Below, piece by piece: positions 7,211 to 19,644 of a DNA stretch of 64,000 bases. A program made the translations under genes and the position numbers. This stretch comes from an uncultured Microbacterium sp. GTDB taxonomy: Bacteria > Actinomycetota > Actinomycetes > Actinomycetales > Microbacteriaceae. Where the stretch lies: NCBI GenBank assembly GCA_913774665.1, contig CAJYHN010000002.1, positions 248,001 to 312,000 of the forward strand, given 5' to 3'. Below the pieces are notes generated by a model. It saw nothing but the letters and a program-made list of their open reading frames with translations, ran no database searches and had not been told where the DNA came from. Positions within the stretch are counted from its first letter, which is position 1. Each line of letters opens with the position of its first letter.

Positions 7211-9345
7211 CCGACTACTCGAGCATCGATTTCTCGCCCCTCGACGCCCTCACCGGCGACGAGGTGGTGACCCACTCCCCCGTCCGCGACGTGCGCCTGC
7301 CCTCGGGTAACGTGCTCGCGCTGGTCACGCTCGACAACGGCCGTGACCACACCCGGCCCAACACGCTGGGACCGGCGACCCTCGCCGAGCTCGGGCAGAC
7401 GCTGGAGACGCTCAAGAAGCGCGCGTCCGCCGGTGAGATCCACGCCGTCGCGATCACCGGCAAGCAGTACATCCTCGCGGCGGGCGCCGACCTGTCCGAC
7501 GTGGCCAAGCTGCCCTCGAAAGAGGTCGCCCGCCTCATCGCGCAGCGCGGACACCAGGTGCTCGGGTCGCTGTCGGAGCTCGGCGTTCCCTCGTTCGCGT
7601 TCGTCAACGGCCTCGCCCTCGGCGGCGGTCTCGAGATCGCGCTGAACTCGACGTATCGCACGGTGGACGCCTCCGCCGCGGCGATCGCCCTGCCCGAGGT
7701 GTTCCTCGGCATCATCCCCGGCTGGGGCGGCGCCTACCTGCTGCCGAACCTCATCGGCATCGAGAACGCGCTCGAGGTCGTCGTCTCGAACCCGCTCAAG
7801 CAGAACCGCATGCTCAAGCCGCAGCAGGCGTTCGATCTCGGGATCATGGATGCCATCTTCCCGGCGGCCAGCTACCTCGAGGACTCGCTGCGGTGGGCCG
7901 ACGGCGTGCTCACCGGTCGGGTGCGCGTCGAGCGCAAGAACGAGCCGGGCAAGCTCGAGCGCCTCACCAAGTGGCCCATCGCGATCAAGATGGCCCGCGG
8001 CATGCTCGAGTCCAAGATCGGTACCGTACCCCGCTCCCCCTACGTCGCGCTCGATCTGCTCGACAAGGCGAAGAGCGGCACCAAGGCCGAGGGCTTCGCC
8101 CGCGAGGACGAGGCGCTGGCCGACCTGATCACGGGCGACCAGTTCGCGGCATCCATGTATGCTTTCGATCTCGTCCAGAAGCGTGCGAAGCGTCCGGTCG
8201 GTGCCCCCGACAAGGCGCTCGCGAAGAAGGTCACGAAGGTCGGCGTCATCGGCGCGGGGCTCATGGCCTCGCAGTTCGCGCTGCTGTTCGTCCGCAGGCT
8301 GCGGGTGCCCGTGATCATCACCGACCTCGATCAGGGACGGGTCGACAAGGGCGTGGCATCCATCCGCGAAGAGATCGGCAAGCTCGAGGCGAAGGGCCGG
8401 CTCGACGCCGACACCGCCAACCAGCTGCGCGCGCTCGTGCACGGCACGACCGACCGCTCGGAGTTCGCGGACTGCGACTTCGTCATCGAGGCCGTGTTCG
8501 AAGAGGTCGGCGTCAAGCAGGAGGTGTTCAGCGCGATCGAGAAGATCGTCGCCGACGACGCGATCCTCGCCACCAACACCTCGTCGCTCTCGGTCGCCGA
8601 GATCGGCTCGGTGCTGAAGAACCCCGAGCGGCTCGTGGGCTTCCACTTCTTCAACCCCGTCGCGGTCATGCCGCTCATCGAGGTCGTGAAGACGGATACC
8701 ACCTCGGATGCGGCTCTGTCGACGGCGTTCGTCGTCGCCAAGGGGCTGGGCAAGAACGCGGTGCTCACCGCGGACGCGCCCGGTTTCGTCGTGAACCGTC
8801 TGCTGGCGAAGGTCATGGGCGAGGCGGCGCGCGCGGTGTACGAAGGCACCCCGATCGCGGTCGTGGAGAAGGCGTTCGCGCCGCTCGGCCTGCCCATGGG
8901 CCCGTTCCAGCTGATCGACCTCGTCGGCTGGAAGGTCGCGGCGCACGTGCAGGACACGATGGCGCACGCCTTTCCCGACCGGTTCTTCTCGTCGGAGAAC
9001 TTCCACGAGCTCGCGGCCCTGCCGGAGGTCGTCGAGAAGGACAAGGGCGGCCGCGTCACCGGCTGGACCAAGGCCGCGCAGAAGGTGCTCGTCACCGGCA
9101 AGACGCCGGTCGCGCCCGAGACGATCCTCGCCCGCGTCCAGGACGGTCTCGCGCAGGAGATCAAAATCATGCTGGAGGAGGGCGTGGTGCCCGAGGTGCA
9201 GGACATTGACCTGTGCCTCATCCTCGGTGCGGGCTGGCCCTTCATCGACGGTGGGGCCTCGCCCTACCTCGACCGCGAGGGAGCGTCGGAGCGCGCCTTC
9301 GGTGACACGTTCCACCACCCGCCGATTCGAGGGATCGGGGCCTGA
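7207..9345 (+). CDS. fadJ: Multifunctional beta-oxidation enzyme (enoyl-CoA hydratase / 3-hydroxyacyl-CoA dehydrogenase)
   Basis: A 712-residue fusion. Residues about 30-230 are a crotonase/enoyl-CoA hydratase domain (oxyanion-hole segments AAGADLSD and LALGGGLEIAL). From about 340 a Rossmann NAD-binding domain starts (GVIGAGLMASQ), followed by the hydroxyacyl-CoA dehydrogenase signature FHFFNPVAVMPLIEVV at about 478-494 and the C-terminal dimerisation domain (DAPGFVVNRLL). It hydrates trans-2-enoyl-CoA and oxidises the product to 3-ketoacyl-CoA, the substrate of the thiolase just upstream. The start is the GTG at 7207, overlapping the thiolase stop. A strong hairpin follows the stop. Confidence 0.94.
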   Translation: MTDYSSIDFSPLDALTGDEVVTHSPVRDVRLPSGNVLALVTLDNGRDHTRPNTLGPATLAELGQTLETLKKRASAGEIHAVAITGKQYILAAGADLSDVAKLPSKEVARLIAQRGHQVLGSLSELGVPSFAFVNGLALGGGLEIALNSTYRTVDASAAAIALPEVFLGIIPGWGGAYLLPNLIGIENALEVVVSNPLKQNRMLKPQQAFDLGIMDAIFPAASYLEDSLRWADGVLTGRVRVERKNEPGKLERLTKWPIAIKMARGMLESKIGTVPRSPYVALDLLDKAKSGTKAEGFAREDEALADLITGDQFAASMYAFDLVQKRAKRPVGAPDKALAKKVTKVGVIGAGLMASQFALLFVRRLRVPVIITDLDQGRVDKGVASIREEIGKLEAKGRLDADTANQLRALVHGTTDRSEFADCDFVIEAVFEEVGVKQEVFSAIEKIVADDAILATNTSSLSVAEIGSVLKNPERLVGFHFFNPVAVMPLIEVVKTDTTSDAALSTAFVVAKGLGKNAVLTADAPGFVVNRLLAKVMGEAARAVYEGTPIAVVEKAFAPLGLPMGPFQLIDLVGWKVAAHVQDTMAHAFPDRFFSSENFHELAALPEVVEKDKGGRVTGWTKAAQKVLVTGKTPVAPETILARVQDGLAQEIKIMLEEGVVPEVQDIDLCLILGAGWPFIDGGASPYLDREGASERAFGDTFHHPPIRGIGA

Positions 9346-9358
9346 GCTCCGGAATCGC

Positions 9359-9392
9359 CAACGGCGCCGTCCCCGAGGGGGCGGCGCCGTTG
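9359..9392. terminator. Bidirectional terminator between fadJ and dxs
   Basis: An 11-bp perfect stem, CAACGGCGCCG / CGGCGCCGTTG, with a 12-base loop, between two convergent genes. A short TGTCGTGTGT run follows on the plus strand. Confidence 0.8.
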
Positions 9393-9406
9393 TCGTGTGT
9401 ACAGGC

Positions 9407-11356
9407 CTACGGCCGGGACTTCTCCCACTCCTCGATCGTCGGGATCGAGCCGGTCGGCGTCTGACGGGCCATGGGAATGCGGGTACCGAGGACCTGCGCC
9501 ACGACGTCATGGGCGATCTTCGAGGCCGTCAGGCCGGCATCCTCGAGGATCTGCTCGCGCGTCGCGTGATCGATGAACTCATCGGGGATGCCGAGCTCGT
9601 CGACGGCCGTGTCGACGCCCGCCTCGCGCAGCACCTGCCGCACGCGCGTGCCGACGCCGCCGACGCGGATGCCGTCTTCGATGGTGATGACGAGGCGGTG
9701 CTCGCGCGCCAACGCGACGATCGAGGGCTGCACCGGGATCGCCCAGCGCGGGTCGATGACCGTGGCTCCGATGCCCTGCGCCTTCAGCCGCTCGGCGACC
9801 TCGAGGGCGAGATGGACCATGGGGCCGATGCCGACCAGCAGCACGTCTTCGCTCGAGCCGCGGCTCAGCACGTCGACGCCGTCGTGGAGGCGCTCGATCG
9901 CCTCGACGTCGTCGTTGACTCTGCCCTTCGGGTAGCGCACCACGGTGGGCGCGTCTTCGACGGCGGTCGCCTCACGGAAGACCTCGCGCAGGCGCGCCGC
10001 GTCGCGAGGGGCGGCGATGCGGATGCCGGGAACCAGCTGCAGCATTGCGAGATCCCAGATGCCGTGGTGACTGGGGCCGTCGGGACCGGTGACCCCGGCA
10101 CGGTCGAGCACGAAGGTGACGCCGGCCTTGTGCAGCGCGACGTCCATCATGACCTGGTCGAACGCGCGGTTCATGAAAGTCGCGTAGATCGCCACGACCG
10201 GGTGCAGACCGCCGAAGGCGAGACCGGCGGCGGATGCCACGGCGTGCTGCTCGGCGATGCCCACGTCGTACACGCGTTCGGGGAAGCGCTCGGCGAAGGG
10301 CTGTAGGCCGGTGGGGCGGAGCATCGCCGCGGTCATCGCGATGATCTCCGTGCGCTCGGCACCGACCTCCACCAGCTCTTCGGCGAAGACGTCGGTCCAC
10401 TGCACGCCGCCGCCCGAGCCGAGGGCCTCGCCCGTGATCGGGTCGATCTTGCCCACGGCGTGGAACTGGTCGGCCTCGTCGCTCATCGCGGGGGCGTAGC
10501 CGCTGCCCTTGTCGGTGATCGCGTGCACGATGACCGGGGCACCGTACGACTTCGCCAGCTCGAGGGTCTCGATGAGCGACTCGAAGTCGTGGCCGTCGAT
10601 CGGGCCGAGGTACTTGATGTCGAGGTTGCTGTACAGCGCCTCGTTGTTGGTGAAGCGCGACAAGAAGCCGTGGGTGCCGCCGCGGACGCCGCGATAGACG
10701 GCACGCGCGGCGGGGCCCAGGCGACGGAAGAGCGTGTCGGAGCCGCGGTGCAGCGTCCGGTAGGCGTCGTTCGTGCGCACGCGGTTGAGGTAGCGCGCCA
10801 TGCCCCCGATGGTCGGGGCGTACGACCGGCCGTTGTCGTTGACGACGATGACGAGGTTGCGCTCGTTGTCGTCGCTGATGTTGTTGAGGGCCTCCCAGGT
10901 CATGCCACCGGTGAGGGCGCCGTCGCCCACGACGGCGATCACATGACGGTCTCGACGACCGGTGCGGCTGAACGCGCGCGATACGCCGTCCGCCCAGCTC
11001 AACGAGCTCGACGCGTGCGAGGACTCGACGACGTCGTGCTCGCTCTCGGAGCGCTGCGGGTAGCCCGCGAGGCCGCCGCGCGAGCGGAGAGCCGAGAAGT
11101 CCTGGCGGCCGGTGAGCATCTTGTGCACGTAGGACTGGTGCCCGGTGTCGAAGATGATCGGGTCGGACGGTGAATCGAAGACCTTGTGAAGGGCGATGGT
11201 CAGCTCGACGACGCCGAGGTTCGGACCGAGGTGCCCGCCGGTGCGGGCGACGTTCTCGACGAGGAACGAACGGACCTCCGCGGCCAGCTGTCGTAGCTGG
11301 TCGGGGTTCAGTCCGTCGAGGTCACGGGGGCCGTGAATGCCGGGTAGGAGAGCCAT
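9407..11356 (-). CDS. dxs: 1-deoxy-D-xylulose-5-phosphate synthase
   Basis: A 649-residue transketolase-fold enzyme that condenses pyruvate and glyceraldehyde-3-phosphate with thiamine diphosphate, the first step of the MEP isoprenoid pathway. Visible features: HLGPNLGVVELTIALH at the N-terminus, the thiamine-diphosphate motif starting GDGALTGGM, the catalytic Glu in DVGIAEQHAV, and the Dxs-typical DRAGVTGPDGPSHHG. The ATG at 11354-11356 (MALLPGIHG) is preceded by GAGAGGAG; the reading frame stays open further upstream but without coding character. A terminator hairpin separates it from the acn gene upstream. Confidence 0.96.
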   Translation of the reverse strand: MALLPGIHGPRDLDGLNPDQLRQLAAEVRSFLVENVARTGGHLGPNLGVVELTIALHKVFDSPSDPIIFDTGHQSYVHKMLTGRQDFSALRSRGGLAGYPQRSESEHDVVESSHASSSLSWADGVSRAFSRTGRRDRHVIAVVGDGALTGGMTWEALNNISDDNERNLVIVVNDNGRSYAPTIGGMARYLNRVRTNDAYRTLHRGSDTLFRRLGPAARAVYRGVRGGTHGFLSRFTNNEALYSNLDIKYLGPIDGHDFESLIETLELAKSYGAPVIVHAITDKGSGYAPAMSDEADQFHAVGKIDPITGEALGSGGGVQWTDVFAEELVEVGAERTEIIAMTAAMLRPTGLQPFAERFPERVYDVGIAEQHAVASAAGLAFGGLHPVVAIYATFMNRAFDQVMMDVALHKAGVTFVLDRAGVTGPDGPSHHGIWDLAMLQLVPGIRIAAPRDAARLREVFREATAVEDAPTVVRYPKGRVNDDVEAIERLHDGVDVLSRGSSEDVLLVGIGPMVHLALEVAERLKAQGIGATVIDPRWAIPVQPSIVALAREHRLVITIEDGIRVGGVGTRVRQVLREAGVDTAVDELGIPDEFIDHATREQILEDAGLTASKIAHDVVAQVLGTRIPMARQTPTGSIPTIEEWEKSRP

Positions 11357-11474
11357 GAGACTCCTCTCGTGCGATGCGCGCGGGGTCCGCGCGTACGGGT
11401 CGATTCTAGTCTCCGAGGGTGCGAGGGGCCCGGCAACGGGTTGCGCGCCGGGGTCGTGTACTCTCTGCGAACGC

Positions 11475-11511
11475 GATGTGCCCCGGGAGCGCGCGGCTCC
11501 CGGGGCACATC
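11475..11511 (-). terminator. Terminator of the aconitase gene
   Basis: A perfect 16-bp stem (GATGTGCCCCGGGAGC and its complement) closing a 5-base GCGCG loop, 11 bases downstream of the aconitase stop codon. There is no T-run, as is common in high-GC actinobacteria. Confidence 0.88.
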
Positions 11512-11522
11512 GATGAAGCGGG

Positions 11523-14363
<2,841 letters not shown>

Positions 14364-14475
14364 GATCGTCTCCTTCGTCGGCGAATGCGCAGGCGTCAGC
14401 CCGCATTTGTCCATCTTCCCCGCGCGGAGTGGTCGATTCCAGGAAGGTCGACCTAACCGCTCGGAGCGACGGATT

Positions 14476-14493
14476 TATCTTGATGTCAAGATA
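14476..14493. promoter_or_regulatory. 18-bp palindromic operator upstream of acnA
   Basis: TATCTTGA-TG-TCAAGATA is perfectly symmetric except for its two central bases and sits in an AT-rich island (ATTTATC...GATATTATC) that is striking in this GC-rich DNA. The minus strand also offers TTGACA and GATAAT boxes overlapping it, so a bound dimer would block RNA polymerase at the acnA promoter. The form resembles operators of MarR-family regulators. TamR, which acts on aconitase in Streptomyces, is one candidate recalled from the literature and not checked. Confidence 0.65.
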
Positions 14494-14496
14494 TTA

Positions 14497-15252
14497 TCAG
14501 GACTCTCGGCGAGGGTGGAGAGCCCGCACCACGAGCCAGGTCACCGCCAGCATCGGGGCGAACAGCGGCAGGCCCATGACGATCTTGAGCGTGCCGAGCG
14601 CCGTGACGTCTCCCGCGAAGTACAGCGGTAGCTGCACGGCGAGTCGTGCGGCGAACAGGGCGGCCCAGGCGATCGAGAGCCACGTGTAGGCGCGGCGCTT
14701 GCGCTTGTCGGCGCGCCAGCGCGTTCCCTCGCCGAGCAGGTACCCGGCGGCAAGACCGATCAGCGGCCAGCCGATGAGGGCCGAGACGAGGAATGCCGTT
14801 CCGTACGCGCCGTTCGTGAAGAAGCCCAGCACGAAGTTGTCCTGCCCGCGCCCCGTCACCAGCGACAGGACGGCGGCGCCCGCGGTCGCGAGCAGTCCGC
14901 CGATCGCGGCGCTCGGGGGCGACTTGGCGACCAGGCGCGCGAGGGTGAAGACGACGGCGAGCCCGACGGACACCCCGAGGCTCACCCACAGGTTGCCCTG
15001 GCGCGTCTCCGGGTCGATCGTGACGGTGAAGAGCACGACGAACGCGAGCGAGGGGAGGACGGATTCCAGGATGCCGCGCACCCCGCCCATCGCCGACCAC
15101 ACGGCGGCACCGGTCGAGGTGTGCTTCGACGGGTCGAGGCCCGCGCGGCGCGCGGCGTTGCCGAGCGCGGCGCTGACGCTGTCCGCCGCGGACGGCGGGT
15201 CGAGGGGGACGCGGTCGTCTTCTCGCGCCGGGCGTGCGGCGTCGTCGCTCAT
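14497..15252 (-). CDS. DUF3159 family integral membrane protein
   Basis: A 251-residue membrane protein. After a charged N-terminal 50 residues come about six hydrophobic helices, including SLAFVVLFTVTI, LGVSVGLAVVFTLARLVA and VSALIGWPLIGLAAGYLL. The family is actinobacterial and of unknown function. Its ATG (15252) overlaps the stop of the DUF3710 gene by four bases, so dut-DUF3710-DUF3159 form one translationally coupled unit, an arrangement conserved in actinobacteria. Confidence 0.9.
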   Translation of the reverse strand: MSDDAARPAREDDRVPLDPPSAADSVSAALGNAARRAGLDPSKHTSTGAAVWSAMGGVRGILESVLPSLAFVVLFTVTIDPETRQGNLWVSLGVSVGLAVVFTLARLVAKSPPSAAIGGLLATAGAAVLSLVTGRGQDNFVLGFFTNGAYGTAFLVSALIGWPLIGLAAGYLLGEGTRWRADKRKRRAYTWLSIAWAALFAARLAVQLPLYFAGDVTALGTLKIVMGLPLFAPMLAVTWLVVRALHPRRES

Positions 15253-15887
15253 GCGGTTCCGGGGCTCGACGGCATCCGGAGCGGGATGAGATCGCGCGGC
15301 GGCATCGGCGACGATCCACGGACCACGACGATCGAGCGGAAGAGGTCCTCGACGGCGGCGGCTGCCTCGACATCGCCGGTGGCGGCCCCTCCGACGACCC
15401 CGCGCAGGAACCAGCGGGGCCCGTCCACGCCCACGAAACGCGCGAGGCGCTTGGCAGCGCCGTCCGCACCGGCCATGACGGGCACCTCGGCGAGAAGCTC
15501 GGGACCGAGCGGGCCCTCGCGCTCCTCGACGCGGCCGCCCTGCTGCTTGACCTGCTGACGGATCTGCTCGCGCGTCTCTTCCCACAGGCCGCTCGAGCGC
15601 GGCGCGGCGAAGGGCTGGACCTGCAGGGTGGAGTCGGCGTAATCGAGGCCCACGGCCACGATGCGCTTGGTCTGCTCCTCGACCTCGAGGCGGAGGTTCA
15701 GCCCCTCGCGCGGGAGGATCTTGATGCCACCCAGGTCGATGTAGGGGCGGACGGGGTTCGCCTCGGCCTCGTCGAACGGACCCGCGGTCTCGCGATCGGC
15801 GGGGGCGCTCTTGAGCGCCGGAACCGCCTCGGCGACGGGCTGATCGTCGGTGGTGTCGGGCGTGGTCTGCGACTCGTCGTCGGTCAT
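15249..15887 (-). CDS. DUF3710 family protein
   Basis: A 212-residue soluble protein with an acidic, probably disordered N-terminus ([15 protein letters not shown]) and a conserved core from about residue 40 ([20 protein letters not shown]). No catalytic motif is evident and the function is unknown. It lies between dut and the DUF3159 gene with four-base overlaps on both sides (15249-15252 and 15884-15887), which points to one polycistronic message. Confidence 0.9.
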   Translation of the reverse strand: MTDDESQTTPDTTDDQPVAEAVPALKSAPADRETAGPFDEAEANPVRPYIDLGGIKILPREGLNLRLEVEEQTKRIVAVGLDYADSTLQVQPFAAPRSSGLWEETREQIRQQVKQQGGRVEEREGPLGPELLAEVPVMAGADGAAKRLARFVGVDGPRWFLRGVVGGAATGDVEAAAAVEDLFRSIVVVRGSSPMPPRDLIPLRMPSSPGTA

Positions 15888-16339
15888 CGGGTGCTCCCTT
15901 GCAGAGTCTGGTATCCGCTCGATCCGAAGCCGCCTTGACCGCGCACGCTGTCGGGCAGTTCGTCGACGGGGACGAAGCGCACGGCCGGGACGGGCATCAC
16001 GATGAGCTGGGCGATGCGGTCTCCGACCGCGATGTCATAGGCCTCGTCGAGGTCGGTGTTCAACAGGGCGACCTTGATCTCGCCGCGGTAACCGGCGTCG
16101 ATCGTGCCGGGCGCGTTCACGATGGTGATGCCGTGTGTGGCGGCCAAGCCGCTGCGCGGCACCACGAACGCGGCGTATCCCTCGGGAAGAGCGATGCGCA
16201 CGCCCGTCGAGACGAGAGCGCGTCGCCCGGGCTCCAGGCGTACCGCCTCGGCGGCGGTCAGGTCGGCTCCGGCGTCGCCGGGGTGGGCGAAGACCGGAGG
16301 CTCGGATGCGACAATGAGGACGTCCACCGTTTCGGTCAC
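15884..16339 (-). CDS. dut: Deoxyuridine 5'-triphosphate nucleotidohydrolase (dUTPase)
   Basis: A 151-residue trimeric dUTPase that hydrolyses dUTP to dUMP, keeping uracil out of DNA and supplying dTMP synthesis. The five family motifs are visible: [11 protein letters not shown] (I), [11 protein letters not shown] (II), [17 protein letters not shown] (III), GDRIAQLIV (IV) and [10 protein letters not shown] (V). The start is the GTG at 16337-16339. A -10-like TACCCT stands six bases upstream on the minus strand and no Shine-Dalgarno is seen, so translation is probably leaderless. Confidence 0.94.
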   Translation of the reverse strand: MTETVDVLIVASEPPVFAHPGDAGADLTAAEAVRLEPGRRALVSTGVRIALPEGYAAFVVPRSGLAATHGITIVNAPGTIDAGYRGEIKVALLNTDLDEAYDIAVGDRIAQLIVMPVPAVRFVPVDELPDSVRGQGGFGSSGYQTLQGSTR

Positions 16340-16345
16340 CCCACG

Positions 16346-16351
16346 AGGGTA
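16346..16351 (-). promoter_or_regulatory. -10 element of the dut operon (leaderless)
   Basis: TACCCT on the minus strand, six bases from the GTG start of dut, within the 12-bp gap to the divergent DUF3093 gene. Confidence 0.45.
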
Positions 16352-16843
16352 ATGCAGAAGAGGGGGTGCGGCATCCGCACCGCAGCCGAGTATCGAGAGC
16401 GTCTGAGCCCGTCGCTGTGGGCGTTGGTCGCCGCAGCCGTGTGCGGCCCCATGGCGGCCGTCGTCTTCTCCCCGCTCGACACGACCCTGGCCCTGTTCAT
16501 CGGGCTGCTCGTGTCGGTGGCGATCGTGACGGGCCTTCTCGCGATCGCACCGGTCATCGAGATCCGTGACGGGGAGTTCCGAGCGGGACGGGCACACATT
16601 CCGGTCGATCTTCTGGGCGTTCCCACCGGCGTCATCGCCGAAGAAGCGCGGACGGCCCGTGGGAGTGGTCTCGACCACCGGGCCTGGCATGTCATCCGGG
16701 GCGGGATCGACGGGATCGTCACGGTTCCCGTGATCGATCCCGATGATCCGACTCCGTCGTGGGTGGTGTCCACCCGCACGCCGGACCGCCTGGTGGCGGC
16801 GATCCAGCGCGCTCAGGTCAGGCTGCGCACTCCAGGCAGATGA
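16352..16843 (+). CDS. DUF3093 family membrane protein
   Basis: A 163-residue protein with two adjacent membrane helices (about residues 22-65, [19 protein letters not shown] and [20 protein letters not shown]) and a cytoplasmic or external C-terminal domain of about 100 residues. This is an actinobacterial family of unknown function that regularly lies next to dut. The ATG at 16352 is 12 bases from the divergent dut start. Its 3' end overlaps the convergent DUF4193 gene by 26 bases. Confidence 0.87.
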   Translation: MQKRGCGIRTAAEYRERLSPSLWALVAAAVCGPMAAVVFSPLDTTLALFIGLLVSVAIVTGLLAIAPVIEIRDGEFRAGRAHIPVDLLGVPTGVIAEEARTARGSGLDHRAWHVIRGGIDGIVTVPVIDPDDPTPSWVVSTRTPDRLVAAIQRAQVRLRTPGR

Positions 16844-17111
16844 AGCCGGGGCCGCTCTCTTCGGCGATCTGCGAACGGTGCTTCACGAGGAAGCAGTTCA
16901 TGCAGGTGAACTCGTCTTCCTGAGCGGGAAGCACGACGACATCGAGCTCGATGTCGGACAGGTCGGCGCCGGGCAGTTCGAAGCCCGAGGGGTTGTCGGC
17001 ATCCTCGTTGTCGATCGACCCCGACGCCTTGTCGGGCACGCGCTCCTTGAGGGCCTCGATCGACTCGCTGTCGTCCTCGGTCTTGCGCGGTGCGTCGTAA
17101 TCGGTTGCCAT
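16818..17111 (-). CDS. DUF4193 family small zinc-ribbon protein
   Basis: A 97-residue acidic protein with a C-terminal pair of CxxC motifs (TCMNCFLV and ICLECAA) spaced to bind one zinc ion. The N-terminal half ([17 protein letters not shown]) is charged and probably disordered. The family is highly conserved in actinobacteria; function is not assigned. The last 26 bases run antisense to the end of the DUF3093 gene. No strong ribosome-binding site is visible before the ATG at 17111. Confidence 0.9.
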   Translation of the reverse strand: MATDYDAPRKTEDDSESIEALKERVPDKASGSIDNEDADNPSGFELPGADLSDIELDVVVLPAQEDEFTCMNCFLVKHRSQIAEESGPGFICLECAA

Positions 17112-17332
17112 GCGTGCAGGTCTCTACTTCCGGTTTTCGTGGTGCTGTGCCCCATCGGGTGCCCGATCGGGCGGCCATAGTTTGCATGACCCGCCCTCGA
17201 TACGCAAATGCTCCGAGACGGGCGTGCGTGTCAGGCCTGACGAGAAACTCGCGGCGCGCCCGCGATATTCCCGGATGCGGACCGCGCGCGTGACAGCATG
17301 AACGCTGACCGCAGATCGGAGGGGTGTTTCGT

Positions 17333-18358
17333 ATGGAACAGCTCAAAGTCATCGGAACCGAAGATGACGTCCTCGTCGTGGCGACGCAGGCGGGCGAACG
17401 CTTCGCCCTCGCCCTCGACGAGGTGCTGCGCGCCGAGGCGCGCCGTGCGCGTCGGGACCGCGAGGACGACGACCGTGCCCCGCGCCCGAGCCCCCGAGAG
17501 ATCCAGGCGCACATCCGCGCCGGCCTGTCGGCGCGCGAGGTCGCGACGCTGCTGAACGCCCGCGTCGAAGACGTCGAGCGTTTCGAGGGCCCGGTGCTCG
17601 CGGAGCGCGAGCACGTCGTCGCCCAGGCTCTGGCCGTCCCCGTCCTTCTGGGCGGCACACTCGAGCACGACTCCCCCATCACCTTCGGTGCGGCCGTCCG
17701 CGCGAAGCTCGCCGAGGCCGGCGCGTCCGCCGAGCGGTGGACGAGTTGGAAAGAGTCGTCGGGCTGGTCCGTCAAGCTCGAGTTCACGGCCAACGGCATC
17801 GATCACGACGCGCGCTGGAGCTTCGACCCGCGTCGCAGCATCCTCTCGCCGCAGAACGCCGACGCGATCCAGCTGTCTCGGCAGGGATCGCTCCCCGAGG
17901 GGCTGATCCCCCGTCTGCGGGCCCTCGACAACGTGTCGAAGGACGACTCGCGCTTCGACAGCGGAGCGTTCGGGCCTCGCCGTATCGACATCGACGACGA
18001 GCCCGGCGTCGAGGCGACCGGCCCCGTCGCCGCCGCCGTCCAGGCTGCGGCGATCAAGCGAGCGCCCGACGCCCCCGTCACGTCGGCGGAGACCGCCGAT
18101 CTGCTCGAGGCGCTGCGTCGACGTCGCGGGCAGCGCGAGCCTCTCCCCGGCGCGACCGAGAGCGAGGCCGAGCCGCGCCCGTCAAGCGCCCCCGTGGCCC
18201 TGTTCGACGCCGTCGAGCCGGGGTACGCCGACGACGCCGACGAGCCCGCGGGCGAACCTGAGCGTCCTTCGTCCGACAACGGCCGCCGGACGAAGGGACG
18301 CCCGTCGATGCCCTCGTGGGACGAGATCGTCTTCGGGGCCCGCTCCGACGAGAGCTGA
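17333..18358 (+). CDS. sepH: Septation protein SepH
   Basis: A 341-residue actinobacterial cell-division protein (formerly DUF3071). The conserved N-terminal domain covers about residues 1-165 and contains the helix-turn-helix-like segment PREIQAHIRAGLSAREVA; the C-terminal half is a variable, charged, Ala/Pro/Glu-rich tail. In Streptomyces SepH binds FtsZ and promotes its assembly; the same role is inferred here. The ATG at 17333 is preceded by GGAGGGG eight bases upstream. A GTG three codons earlier overlaps that ribosome-binding site and was rejected. Confidence 0.92.
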   Translation: MEQLKVIGTEDDVLVVATQAGERFALALDEVLRAEARRARRDREDDDRAPRPSPREIQAHIRAGLSAREVATLLNARVEDVERFEGPVLAEREHVVAQALAVPVLLGGTLEHDSPITFGAAVRAKLAEAGASAERWTSWKESSGWSVKLEFTANGIDHDARWSFDPRRSILSPQNADAIQLSRQGSLPEGLIPRLRALDNVSKDDSRFDSGAFGPRRIDIDDEPGVEATGPVAAAVQAAAIKRAPDAPVTSAETADLLEALRRRRGQREPLPGATESEAEPRPSSAPVALFDAVEPGYADDADEPAGEPERPSSDNGRRTKGRPSMPSWDEIVFGARSDES

Positions 18359-18411
18359 CGCGAGCCCTCCCACGACTCCCGGAGGCGCCGACGCACCCTC
18401 AGCGCGAGGGG

Positions 18412-18431
18412 GCCGGATGCCGGCATCCGGC
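18412..18431. terminator. 20-bp palindrome between sepH and the phosphodiesterase gene
   Basis: GCCGGATGCCGGCATCCGGC is a perfect palindrome in the 87-bp gap between convergent genes. It also contains the window-wide GGATGCC/GGCATCC word in both orientations. A shared terminator or a protein-binding site are both possible. Confidence 0.5.
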
Positions 18432-18445
18432 GTGTTCCGGCAGGC

Positions 18446-19573
18446 TCAGGCGAACGCGCCGAGACGCAGCAGGGGCACGGTGCGCTCCTCGTCGGTGAGA
18501 GAACCGTGCTGGCCGACCATCCGCTGCGGACGCTTGTCCGCCTCGCGGTCGTCGTAGTACGCGAAGCGCCCCCGCGCGGCGACCAGGACGTCCCCGATCC
18601 GCGGACGCACGTCGTCGTCGACGGCGCCGAAGAGGTCTGCCGCGACCGCCTCGTCGCGCGTCATCACCCAGGCCCGCGCGGCCTCGGACTCGCGCCACAG
18701 GGAGGCCACGGCATCCGCTCGTCCCTCTTTCGTGTAGAGGTGGAGCATGCGGGGCTCGCCGCCGAGGAGGGCGACGCCGTCGAGCCGCGGATCGCCCGCG
18801 CGCAGCAGCACGTGCTTGTGAGCGGGGACGTCGACCATGCCGTGATCCGCGGTGACCAGGACGCCCGTGTGCGCGTCGATCGCGTCGGCGAGGCGGCGGG
18901 CCGCGGCATCCACCCGCTCGAGGGCGTCGGTCCAGCGGTCGGACTCCCACCCGTCGCGATGACCGGCGGTGTCGAGTTCGGGGGCGTACAGATAGGTGAT
19001 CGATCCCGGATGCCGCGCCGCCAGGTCGGCCGCGAGACGCACGCGCTCGTCGAGGTCGTCGGAGGGGAAGAACGCGGCTCCGCGCAGCGTCGCCTCGGTG
19101 AAACCGGTGCCGGTGTACGAGGGGCGCGACACCACGAAGCTCGGTCGTCCCGCGGCGGAGCGGCGGGCGAACAGCGGCTCGGAGCGCTGCCAGGTGTGCG
19201 GGTCGAGGCCGTCTGTCTCCCACCCGTGCAGCTGGTTCGGGGCCGTGTCGGTCCCCGGGATGCGCGCGCGGTAGCCGACGATGCCGTGCACACCCGGATC
19301 GGTCCCGGTGAGGAGGCTCGACAGCGCCGCGGCTGTGGTCGAGGGGAAGACGGTGCGGGCGATGTCCTTCCGGCCCCCGACCGCGCCGAGGAAGCGCGCG
19401 TGTCCGCGACGGGCGGCCAGGTTGTGCGAGCCGAGGCCGTCGATGAGGAACACGATGGCGCTGCGCGCGGGGGCGAACCACTCCGATTCGCCCGTCAGGG
19501 CGGCGATCGACTGCTCCACCACACCGGTGAGGCTCCGGGAGCGCGGCGGGTCCGCCGGTAGGCTGAGTGACAT
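18446..19573 (-). CDS. Alkaline-phosphatase-superfamily nucleotide pyrophosphatase/phosphodiesterase
   Basis: A 375-residue protein of the type I phosphodiesterase/NPP family. Metal- and substrate-binding motifs appear in order: [11 protein letters not shown] (Asp ligand), [15 protein letters not shown] (Thr nucleophile), [13 protein letters not shown] (Asp/His) and TADHGMVDV (Asp/His). It should hydrolyse phosphodiester or pyrophosphate bonds; the substrate is unknown. No clear signal peptide is present, so it is likely cytoplasmic. The ATG at 19571-19573 lies 71 bases from the divergent parC start. Confidence 0.88.
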   Translation of the reverse strand: MSLSLPADPPRSRSLTGVVEQSIAALTGESEWFAPARSAIVFLIDGLGSHNLAARRGHARFLGAVGGRKDIARTVFPSTTAAALSSLLTGTDPGVHGIVGYRARIPGTDTAPNQLHGWETDGLDPHTWQRSEPLFARRSAAGRPSFVVSRPSYTGTGFTEATLRGAAFFPSDDLDERVRLAADLAARHPGSITYLYAPELDTAGHRDGWESDRWTDALERVDAAARRLADAIDAHTGVLVTADHGMVDVPAHKHVLLRAGDPRLDGVALLGGEPRMLHLYTKEGRADAVASLWRESEAARAWVMTRDEAVAADLFGAVDDDVRPRIGDVLVAARGRFAYYDDREADKRPQRMVGQHGSLTDEERTVPLLRLGAFA

Positions 19574-19644
19574 CTCGGCAAGTCTTCCACACGACCGCCG
19601 ATCCCCGTCCTGACGCGACGCCCGCCCGACCCGAGGCCGCACCT

